From: Acidobacteriaceae bacterium
GTDB lineage: Bacteria > Acidobacteriota > Terriglobia > Terriglobales > Acidobacteriaceae
Direction of reading: 5' to 3'
Assembly (NCBI GenBank): GCA_028283655.1
Contig: JAPWKE010000003.1
Coordinates: 3,410,001-3,474,000, forward strand
Length of the DNA stretch: 64,000 nucleotides
Shown: positions 15,691 to 23,315 of the stretch, piece after piece
Position numbering within the stretch: the stretch's first letter is position 1
Layout: each line of letters starts with the position of its first letter
The notes under the pieces: generated by a model
Told to the model about the DNA's origin: nothing
Database searches by the model: none
What the model saw: only the letters and a program-made list of their open reading frames with translations
Made by a program: the position numbers and the translations under genes

Positions 15691-18600
15691 CTAAGCCGAA
15701 GGCGTCTCGCTCATCATCTGCAACAACTCCCGTGTCTCGCGCAAAACATCCTCTGCCTTGCCTGACGTCAGCGGCCACCGCAAAACACCTTGTGGCGTCA
15801 ACTGCGCCCCTTGCTTGGCGTACTTCGCGACCAGCTTCATCAACAAGCCGACATGAATGCCCTTACCCGGCTCTAGCGGCGCGTTATGCAGTTTCTCGCT
15901 GAACGTCAGAAAGAGCATGTCGCGCATCGGCTTCATCACCGCCACGCCCAGCGGAGAGTTTGTCGCTCGTGTCGCCGTTGCATCGCGCACAGCCTTGGTC
16001 GCGTTTGACTCCGTACGGTTCAACGCAGCGCGTGAAGAGAAGTTCAGTGACGCCGTCTGCGGGGCCTGCCCATAGCGTCCTGCAAGCGGACGTGCTGGCG
16101 GCGGTGTGCGCCACGAAGACCCAAACGCTGGCTTTGCCTGCACCGCGGGCTTCGCAGGAGCAGCCTTCTTCGGCTCTTCCAGCGCCACGCGCTTGCGCTC
16201 GACCTGCGCGATGTGAAGCCGTTCGCAGACCAGTCGAATCTCCGCCGCAGCCAGCAGGTTGAGCACGCTGTCGGCAGGTTTGCCGTAGCGGTCTTCCAGC
16301 TCTGCGCGAACGTCCGTCAGCGCCGCCTCATTCTCTGCCCCGGCGATGCGCTTGTACATGCGCAACCGCTGGTTCTCTTCCTCGATATAGCTCTCGTCGA
16401 TCTTCACCGAGATGCCCAGGTTGATCGTGACCTGCGCACGCTCCTCGCGGCCATCGCCCTTCAGCTTCGATACCGCTTCTTCGAGCATCGTCGTGTACAT
16501 CTCAAAGCCGATCGCTTCAATATGCCCGCTCTGCTCGCCGCCAAGCATGTTGCCCGCGCCGCGCAACTCAAGATCCAGCGCCGCAATCTTGAAGCCCGCA
16601 CCAAGGTCGGAGAACTCCTTCAGCGCCGCGAGTCGACGACGTGCCACCTCCGTAAGCTGCTGCTCCGGCGGGATCAGCAGATACGAGTACGCTCGACGGT
16701 TCGACCGGCCGACACGTCCGCGAAGCTGGTACAGCTCACTCAGCCCGTGGCGATCAGCTCGGTTGATGATGATCGTGTTGGCCTTCGCAATGTCGAGACC
16801 GTTTTCGATGATGCTCGTCGCGCACAGAACGTCGTACTCGCCGTTCATGAAGGCGAGCATCACGCGTTCGAGTTCGGCTTCCGGCATCTGTCCGTGGCCG
16901 ACGACGACCCGGGCCTGGGGCACCATTTCGCGAATCAGGGACGCCATCTCGTAAATCGTTTCAACTCGGTTGGAAACGAAGTAAGACTGCCCTCCGCGCT
17001 CCAGTTCCACTTCGATCGCCGTACGCACCAGTTTCTCGTCGAACTTCGCGACAATCGTCTGGATCGCCATGCGGTCTTTGGGCGGCGTTTCGATCACGCT
17101 CATGTCGCGCAGGCCGACCAGCGACATGTGCAGCGTGCGCGGGATCGGCGTGGCCGACATCGCCAAAGCATCGATGGATGCTGACATTTTCTTCAATCGC
17201 TCTTTGTGGCGAACACCGAAACGCTGCTCTTCGTCGACCACCAGCAGGCCCAGATCCTGGAAGCGAACCTCTTGTCCGAGCACCGCGTGAGTGCCGATCA
17301 GGATGTCCACCTTGCCCTCTGAAACGCGCTCGAGGATCTCTTTTTTCTCCTTCGCGGTACGGAAACGAGAGATCATTTCGACCACAATCGGGAAGTTCGC
17401 CATGCGCTTTTTGAAGCTTTCAAAGTGCTGGAAACAGAGCACGGTCGTCGGCGTAAGGACGGCGACCTGCTTGCCATCCTGCACGGCCTTGAACGCCGCC
17501 CGCATCGCAACTTCCGTCTTGCCATACCCCACATCGCCGCACAGCAACCGGTCCATCGGCTGCGTGGACTCCATATCCCGCTTGATGTCGGCGATCGCGT
17601 TGAGCTGGTCTTCGGTCTCGTTGTACGGGAACGCGTCTTCAAACTCGCGCACCATGTTGTTGTCCGGCGAGTACTGAAAGCCAACAGCGGCGCGGCGTTG
17701 CGCGTAAAGCTTCAGCAACTCTTCGGCCATATCTTCCATGGCCTTCTTGACGCGGGCCTTGGTCTTGGACCAGGCCGGGTTGCCAAGCCGATTGAGCTGC
17801 GGCGCGGGGCCTGACTCTGTCGACCGATACTTCTGAATGAGGTCGAGGCGCGTGAGCGGCACGTAGAGCTTCGCGTCGTCTGCGAAGTTCAGGATCATCA
17901 GCTCAAGCTGCGATCCATCCGGGTTCTCAAGCGCGCGCAGGCCCTCGTACTGAGCGATACCGTGCTCCACATGGACGACGTAGTCGCCGACGGCGAGGTC
18001 GCGGAAGTCGGAGACGAAGGCCGCGGTCTTGGAGCGGCGTGCAGGGCGTGCGTGGACGTCGGTGTCGTCGTTGAGATCGTTGGCGCCGACGATCACGAAC
18101 TGGCGCGCGGTGGTGCGCTCCATGTCGAGCACCTGCACACCGTTGGAGAGCGCAGCGCGCACGATGATGGGCGTGCGCAGGTCCCCGGCGAGGTAGCTGG
18201 CCTCGGAGAAGACGTTGGTGTCCGCGCCCATGCCTTCGGAGCGCCAGCCGATGCGATAGCTGACGCCGTACTCCTGCAGCAGACCGGCCACGCGTTCGAC
18301 TTCGCCCTGGTTGGGCGCGGCGATGAGGACGTGGGCCTGGTTGTCGTGCAGCTTCTTCAACTCGTCGATGAAGGCTGGGATGGAGCCGTGGAAGCGCATC
18401 GTCGGACGTGTGGCGAACTCGATCTCGCCGGCGTCGGAGCGGTCGGCTTCGAGCACATCGACAGCGCCAAGCTGATCGAGTTCGAGACCGCCGAAGCTGC
18501 GGATGCGATCGAAGAGATCCCATGGTGAAAGGTAGAGGTCTTCGGCTCGCACAAGAGAGCCGATGCCTGCACGTTCGTGACGCTGCTCGACTTTGTTCCA

Positions 18601-19584
18601 CCAGCGCTCGCCCTGGTTTTCGACCATGGCGGGCTCTTCGACGAAGATGGCGGTCTTCGGCCCCATCAGCTCGAGCAGGGTGGAGTTGGCTCCGGCGACG
18701 GGTGCGTAGAACTCCCAGCCGGGGAAGATGGTGGCTTCGCGCACGTCGCCGCGCACGTGCTCCTGCAACTCCGCAGGCAGCTCGCCGCCTTCGATTTGCG
18801 CGGCTGCTGCTGTGCCGGACTTTGTCAGCCGCGCGTTGATGGCGCGGAGGAGGTCTTCGGTCGCCGGGGTTTCGGTGAGCGGCAACAGCGTAACGTGGTT
18901 GAGCTTGTCGGAGGAGCGCTGCGACTCGGGGTCGAAGCGGCGGATGGACTCGATCTCGTCCCCGAAGAAGTCGATGCGGACGGGTCGGTCCTGTTCGGGG
19001 CCGTAGACGTCGATGATGCCGCCACGCTGGGTGACCTGACCGGCCATCTCGACGACGTCGACGCGGGTGTAGCCGACGGAGACCAGGTGGTCGACGAGCA
19101 TCTCGGGCACATGCTCTTCGCCGACGCGGAGTTCAAGCGCGAGCGCAGCGTAGTGGTCGCGGCCAAAAAGCCGCATGCAGACGGCTTCGAGCGGAGCGAT
19201 GACGAGCTTTGCCGAACCGGTGGCGAGCTTCCAGAGAGCGGCTGCGCGCTGCTCCTGAATTTCGGTGTGTGGCGAGAGATTTTCGAAGGGCAGGACGTCG
19301 TGCGCGGGCAGTCGCAGAATCTCGTCGCGGTCGAGCACGCCGGTCAGCTCGCAGGCTGCGTTCACGGTGGCGTGGAGCACCTCGGCGGCTTTGTTGTCGG
19401 CGACGAGGAGAAGAACCGGGCGTTGTGCCGCACGGACGAAGTAGGGCAGGTAAAGCGCACGGGCTGTAGCGGTGAGCCCGGACACACGTCTGCGCCCCGT
19501 GCCGCCGAGATGTCGGCGTACACGCTCAAAGGGGTCGGTGCTTTCCAGCTCCGCCATGAGATCGCGGACGAAGGGGAGAATCAT
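15691..19584 (-). CDS. mfd: Transcription-repair coupling factor Mfd, with C-terminal insertion
   Basis: A 1297-residue DNA translocase that removes stalled RNA polymerase and recruits UvrA. In order: a UvrB-like N-terminal module, the CarD-like RNA-polymerase-interaction domain (VGDYVVHVEHGIAQYEGL), helicase motifs (LLCGDVGYGKTEVA, LLVVDEEQRFGVRHKE, ATPIPRTLHMSL, IIENGLDI), then the TRCF C-terminal domain. The protein is longer than the usual ~1150 residues. An Ala/Pro/Ser-rich stretch of about 85 residues (about 1132-1216, DNA 15937-16191) interrupts the C-terminal domain, with family sequence resuming at MKPMRDMLFLTF. It lies 12 bp downstream of the GNAT-like gene on the same strand, so the two may be cotranscribed. 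Confidence 0.96.
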   Translation of the reverse strand: MILPFVRDLMAELESTDPFERVRRHLGGTGRRRVSGLTATARALYLPYFVRAAQRPVLLLVADNKAAEVLHATVNAACELTGVLDRDEILRLPAHDVLPFENLSPHTEIQEQRAAALWKLATGSAKLVIAPLEAVCMRLFGRDHYAALALELRVGEEHVPEMLVDHLVSVGYTRVDVVEMAGQVTQRGGIIDVYGPEQDRPVRIDFFGDEIESIRRFDPESQRSSDKLNHVTLLPLTETPATEDLLRAINARLTKSGTAAAAQIEGGELPAELQEHVRGDVREATIFPGWEFYAPVAGANSTLLELMGPKTAIFVEEPAMVENQGERWWNKVEQRHERAGIGSLVRAEDLYLSPWDLFDRIRSFGGLELDQLGAVDVLEADRSDAGEIEFATRPTMRFHGSIPAFIDELKKLHDNQAHVLIAAPNQGEVERVAGLLQEYGVSYRIGWRSEGMGADTNVFSEASYLAGDLRTPIIVRAALSNGVQVLDMERTTARQFVIVGANDLNDDTDVHARPARRSKTAAFVSDFRDLAVGDYVVHVEHGIAQYEGLRALENPDGSQLELMILNFADDAKLYVPLTRLDLIQKYRSTESGPAPQLNRLGNPAWSKTKARVKKAMEDMAEELLKLYAQRRAAVGFQYSPDNNMVREFEDAFPYNETEDQLNAIADIKRDMESTQPMDRLLCGDVGYGKTEVAMRAAFKAVQDGKQVAVLTPTTVLCFQHFESFKKRMANFPIVVEMISRFRTAKEKKEILERVSEGKVDILIGTHAVLGQEVRFQDLGLLVVDEEQRFGVRHKERLKKMSASIDALAMSATPIPRTLHMSLVGLRDMSVIETPPKDRMAIQTIVAKFDEKLVRTAIEVELERGGQSYFVSNRVETIYEMASLIREMVPQARVVVGHGQMPEAELERVMLAFMNGEYDVLCATSIIENGLDIAKANTIIINRADRHGLSELYQLRGRVGRSNRRAYSYLLIPPEQQLTEVARRRLAALKEFSDLGAGFKIAALDLELRGAGNMLGGEQSGHIEAIGFEMYTTMLEEAVSKLKGDGREERAQVTINLGISVKIDESYIEEENQRLRMYKRIAGAENEAALTDVRAELEDRYGKPADSVLNLLAAAEIRLVCERLHIAQVERKRVALEEPKKAAPAKPAVQAKPAFGSSWRTPPPARPLAGRYGQAPQTASLNFSSRAALNRTESNATKAVRDATATRATNSPLGVAVMKPMRDMLFLTFSEKLHNAPLEPGKGIHVGLLMKLVAKYAKQGAQLTPQGVLRWPLTSGKAEDVLRETRELLQMMSETPSA

Positions 19585-19596
19585 GCAGGATTCAGT

Positions 19597-20760
19597 TTAC
19601 GGGCTCTTGCCGCGGAGTACGCGACTCCACACCAGATCGTTGCTTCGCGACAGCTTGCCCAGGAAGTTGGTGCCGCCAAAACCAATGCGGTCCTTCAGGT
19701 TTGCGGGGGAGAGGCGCAGCAATAGCCAGCGGAGGCTATGGCGACGGATGACTACATCCTGCACGGGCCCCTGCTCGAAGAAATATTGCATGCTGTGCGG
19801 CGTTCCACCGTAGATGATCAAATCTTTGATTTTGATGTTGATCTCATTTTCGATGAAGTGGGAGCGCATGACAGTAACGAGCGAATCCTTCTCATAACCG
19901 GCTGTGTTCATCTGCCAGTGCATCACGGTGGTTTGTTCGCTGCGCCAGCCTCCGAGCAGGCTCAGCCAGCGGCCTTCGCTCGTCCGCACGCCCATTACGA
20001 AGCCACCCCGGAGAGTGTTGGAGCTCTCCCACCGACGCCGAAACTCGGCATCTTCAATGGGATTGAGGGAGCCTGCGTTCAGTTGACTCAACTCTTCGTT
20101 GCTAATGATATTGCGCACGTCTGGAATGAACTCATAGTCCAACTTCTTCGCGAGACGTCGACGGTAATACATCAGGTTGAATCGCGTTGACTTACCCAGC
20201 TTTGCGAGGGTCTTCTCAAAGGTGTCTTCGAGTGGCAGGTGGGTTTCAATCATGCGGGTGCGGGTAGCCCACAAGTAGTTGCCGTTCGAGCGCATATCGC
20301 CTTCAACTAGCTCCGTCCCCCCCACTTTGAAACTCATCATGGCCACGGATGCCTTGCGCTCCATCAGCAGACGCAGAGACTCGGAAACGGCTTGAGCACG
20401 ATGTTCTTCCAGCGAGATGACAGAGCGTAAACCGCTGGTGTCCGGCGTTGTGTAGATACCGGTTCGGAAGCCTTTTACTTTGTACTCCGCGAAGGTGACT
20501 ACATAAGCGAGGTCTTCGGCTTTCAAGTTTGTGAGGCTGCCGTTGTACCCACAGATCCCAAGCACCATCACAAAACGTTTGTGCCTTGCGTCATTTCCCT
20601 TCAGGAAGTGCCCCAGCCAATGCATCCCACCGGGCTGATTGCAGTTGACCGCAAACTGCTCCAGCACAGGAGAAAGTTCGAGGATGTTGGAGACATCTTC
20701 GACAAAAACACCGCTGACCTGCAGACCTGATATGTGCATGCGCGACAAGAAAACGTCCAT
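19597..20760 (-). CDS. GNAT/BioF2-like acyltransferase family protein, unknown
   Basis: A 387-residue protein. The middle region TFEKTLAKLGKSTRFNLMYYRRRLAKKLDYEF is typical of the Acetyltransf_6/BioF2-like GNAT group, which includes FemAB-like and cellulose-biosynthesis acetyltransferases. The region from FVMGVRTSEGRWLSLLGGW to IKIKDLIIYGG fits the second half of such a fold. A substrate cannot be named; cell-envelope or polysaccharide modification is the usual role. Its codons and its upstream region are clearly less G+C-rich than mfd on one side and the transporter on the other, which suggests acquisition by transfer. The start may be the ATG at 20739 (MHISGL). Confidence 0.6.
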   Translation of the reverse strand: MDVFLSRMHISGLQVSGVFVEDVSNILELSPVLEQFAVNCNQPGGMHWLGHFLKGNDARHKRFVMVLGICGYNGSLTNLKAEDLAYVVTFAEYKVKGFRTGIYTTPDTSGLRSVISLEEHRAQAVSESLRLLMERKASVAMMSFKVGGTELVEGDMRSNGNYLWATRTRMIETHLPLEDTFEKTLAKLGKSTRFNLMYYRRRLAKKLDYEFIPDVRNIISNEELSQLNAGSLNPIEDAEFRRRWESSNTLRGGFVMGVRTSEGRWLSLLGGWRSEQTTVMHWQMNTAGYEKDSLVTVMRSHFIENEINIKIKDLIIYGGTPHSMQYFFEQGPVQDVVIRRHSLRWLLLRLSPANLKDRIGFGGTNFLGKLSRSNDLVWSRVLRGKSP

Positions 20761-21174
20761 AACCGGAGTTGCCGGAAACCGCTGATTTGTCCATCAACGA
20801 TGAAAGGGGGTATGAGTGCTTTCCTGAGAAGCAACTCTAGCCGGATTGCATGCTCAACCCTTTTAAACTGTCTCAAACATAAGGCGCGCCACGACATTTT
20901 TGCAATGACGAAAATGACGCACGATGTTTGTTGCAAGCAACTGCCAGTTTTGCAAGGCACTACAAGCGATTTGTTCCCATGGTAAAAAGTGCGCCAAACT
21001 ATCGTCAAGCGATGTTTTGGTGAGGTGCTTGGCTTGACTCTACTTTGTTGATGGCGGCGATAAGGGTTGGCGCAATCTTACTCTTGGTTCGCTATGGCTT
21101 GAATTTGGGAAATAAATATTGGCTGCTTTGTAACAAAAGCTTGATTTGCCATGCCGAAAGTATCTGCAAGGGAG
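20761..21174. other. A+T-rich intergenic region
   Basis: About 410 bp without a credible gene, visibly richer in A+T than the rest of the window, upstream of the GNAT-like gene. It should hold that gene's promoter. I see no inverted terminal repeats, transposase remnants or tRNA. It forms one compositional block with the neighbouring gene. Confidence 0.55.
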
Positions 21175-21207
21175 ATAGCTACCAGTGGTGAAACCACTGG
21201 TAGCTAT
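21175..21207 (-). terminator. Terminator hairpin after the formate/nitrite-family gene
   Basis: A perfect 14-bp stem ATAGCTACCAGTGG (21175-21188) with CCACTGGTAGCTAT (21194-21207) and a five-base loop. It lies 38 bases beyond the stop codon of the gene at 21245 on the minus strand. The T-tract is weak. Confidence 0.7.
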
Positions 21208-21244
21208 GGCTTACTTACGGATGTCCTGCTTGAAGCAACTCCTC

Positions 21245-22195
21245 TTACAGTCCTTTGCCTGCGTCCTGGGTTTCCTGTTCAAGCGACAGGCCTGCCATCG
21301 ATTGACCGTACTCCAGCAGTGTGACCATGAAGACGCCGCCGCAGATGTTGCCGAGCACGGCGTATAGCAGCCAGTGCGGATAGGCTGTCCAAATGATCTC
21401 GTGGCGAAGGACGGCGGTGATGATTTCGCCAGAGGTCGCGATGCAATGGGCGAAGCTGCCCAGGCCGACGACAAAGGTCAGGACCCAGATGATCATGACG
21501 GAGCCGGTGATGGAGTGGGACCCGCTGACCAGCCAGGCGGTGGTGGCGATGATCCATCCGCCCATAACGCCGGACCAGAAGATCGCTGCGGGGTGCACGG
21601 CGGCGGAGTCCATACCCATCTGCGCGATCGCGTGGACGATGGGTTGCGGCAGCGCTGGCGTTAGCGCGATGAGCGAAGCGAAGAGGAACGCTCCCAGAAC
21701 GTTCGAAGGCAGGACGATGCTCCAGAGGCGCATCGTGTTCCAGAACTGCTTCTTTTCGGCGAGCACCAGAGCGACCGGGTAGAGCGTGTTTTCGGTGAAG
21801 AGTTGCGAGCGCCCGAGGATGACCACGATGAAGCCGAGCGGGTAGAACATACGCGAGAGGATGAAGGCGTGTGCGCTGTTGCCCAGCGTGGCCATGATGA
21901 TGCCGACGCCGAGCGCGGAGAGCCCCATGAACATGCCGCCGGTGACGCCGGAGATGGCGAGCGAGAGCGAGGTGCGCTTCAGCTCGGATTCGGCGTTGCG
22001 GGCGACCTGCTTGTAGATCTCTTCGGCGCTGGGGCGCTCAAGGTTCTTCTGCGAAGCTTCCTGGGGTGGCTGGGGTTCCGGCTGCTGCTCGCTTTCAGGC
22101 GAGGTCGCGTCCGTGGGCCGGGTGAGGCTGTCGACGGGAGAAGTCTTTTCGTCTGGCAAAGGGGCGGCCTCGAGTGTGGGATGCTTCGAGACCAT
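21245..22195 (-). CDS. Formate/nitrite transporter (FNT) family channel
   Basis: A 316-residue membrane protein with about six helices. Family features are SGVTGGMFMGLSALGVG, GRSQLFTENTLYPVALVL (the conserved N-terminal half-helix with the TEN turn) and VVGLGSFAHCIATSGE in the second pore-forming half, which supplies the central histidine. FNT channels move formate, nitrite or related small anions. The substrate is not fixed by sequence here, and this YfdC-like subgroup is poorly studied. The first ~70 residues are a Pro/Glu/Ser-rich cytoplasmic extension. The gene follows lpxC by 32 bp, so it may be the last gene of the lptD-lpxC operon. Confidence 0.88.
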   Translation of the reverse strand: MVSKHPTLEAAPLPDEKTSPVDSLTRPTDATSPESEQQPEPQPPQEASQKNLERPSAEEIYKQVARNAESELKRTSLSLAISGVTGGMFMGLSALGVGIIMATLGNSAHAFILSRMFYPLGFIVVILGRSQLFTENTLYPVALVLAEKKQFWNTMRLWSIVLPSNVLGAFLFASLIALTPALPQPIVHAIAQMGMDSAAVHPAAIFWSGVMGGWIIATTAWLVSGSHSITGSVMIIWVLTFVVGLGSFAHCIATSGEIITAVLRHEIIWTAYPHWLLYAVLGNICGGVFMVTLLEYGQSMAGLSLEQETQDAGKGL

Positions 22196-22227
22196 GAGAT
22201 GCGTGTGGAGCTGCAGGCGGCTATGCG

Positions 22228-23190
22228 CTAGGCGGCAGAGGCCTGTAGTTCGCCTTCGGCGAGGCTGAGGGCCTCGGCGTCATCCTGTTCCTGCGGTTGC
22301 GTGGCGCGCGTGGCGAGCTCCCAGGCGGAGCGGTCGCGGAGCAGACGCTGGACGAGCGCGGTGTGCATGGCGTGGCCGGCGCGTTCTGCAACGACACGTC
22401 CCCAGATGCGTTTGCCTGCGAGAGCGAGGTCGCCGATGAGGTCGAGCACCTTGTGGCGAACGAACTCGTCGGAGAAGCGCAGCGGGCCATTTTTGACGCC
22501 TGTTTCGCGGTCGGTGGCGAGCTTCGAGAGGATGATGGCGGACTGGTCGCTGACGCCGCGGATGAGGCCCATGTTGCGCAGCATCGGCTCGTCTTCGATG
22601 AAGCCGAAGGTGCGGGCGGGGGCGATCAGGCTGGCGTAGTCGCCTGCTTCGAGGTCGCCGGCGAAGGTCTCGTGGCCGATCGGCGAGGGGAAGTCGATCA
22701 TGTAGTCGATCTCGTAGCCTTCACCGGGGTAGACACCGATGAACTTGGCGTTGGGGCCTTCGCCTTCTCGGACTTCGACGGGCTTCAGGATGCGGATGTA
22801 CTCGCGCTTGCGGCGCTGACGCTTGAAGCCAGAGGCCAGCATCGCTTCGACGTAGGGACGGGCCGAGCCGTCGAGGATGGGCACTTCGAGGTTGTCGATT
22901 TCGACGATGACGTTGTCGACGCCGAGGCCGACGAGCGCGCTGAGCAGATGTTCGGTGGTGGAAATGAGCACGCCCTGGCGCATCAGCGAGGTCGCGTAGC
23001 TGACCTTGGCGACGTTGCGGCCGTTGGCGGGAATTTCGTAGCCGTCGAGGTCAGAACGGCGAAAGACGATGCCGGAACCGGCGGGAGCAGGGATCAGGCG
23101 CATCGAGACTTCGGCACCGGAGTGGAGTCCCACGCCGGTGAAGGCCAGCGGCCCGGCGATGGTCTGCTCGAATTGGGTTTCTATCGCCAG
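22228..23190 (-). CDS. lpxC: UDP-3-O-acyl-N-acetylglucosamine deacetylase LpxC
   Basis: A 320-residue zinc deacetylase, the committed step of lipid A synthesis. Family landmarks are GVGLHSG, STTEHLLSALVGLGVDN with one zinc histidine, the EIPILDGSA-equivalent (VPILDGSARPYVEA), the FVRHKVLDLIGDLAL segment with zinc His/Asp, and the catalytic-base region RAGHAMHTALV. Similarity begins at AIETQFEQTIAGP. No ATG or GTG lies just before this; the best-placed start is a CTG at 23190 behind AGGAAGAG, with a TTG ten codons upstream (23220) as the alternative. It follows lptD by about 125 bp. Confidence 0.94.
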   Translation of the reverse strand: MAIETQFEQTIAGPLAFTGVGLHSGAEVSMRLIPAPAGSGIVFRRSDLDGYEIPANGRNVAKVSYATSLMRQGVLISTTEHLLSALVGLGVDNVIVEIDNLEVPILDGSARPYVEAMLASGFKRQRRKREYIRILKPVEVREGEGPNAKFIGVYPGEGYEIDYMIDFPSPIGHETFAGDLEAGDYASLIAPARTFGFIEDEPMLRNMGLIRGVSDQSAIILSKLATDRETGVKNGPLRFSDEFVRHKVLDLIGDLALAGKRIWGRVVAERAGHAMHTALVQRLLRDRSAWELATRATQPQEQDDAEALSLAEGELQASAA

Positions 23191-23315
23191 CGTTCTCTTC
23201 CTGCCCGACGGAGGGGGCAACGCAACGTTACATCTCCGTCGTAGAGGCAAGAGTAGCGCGGTCAAGGATGACCGGTGTGTGGCATTTTTGCCACAGGTGG
23301 CGGATCGGATTCCGG

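Noticed and set aside
18577-19725. A plus-strand open frame of 382 codons opposite mfd
   Set aside because: Complementary to a well-supported mfd frame, with no family similarity.
20761-21174. The A+T-rich gap as an integration site or replication origin
   Set aside because: No tRNA end, direct repeats, integrase, DnaA boxes or origin-associated genes are seen.
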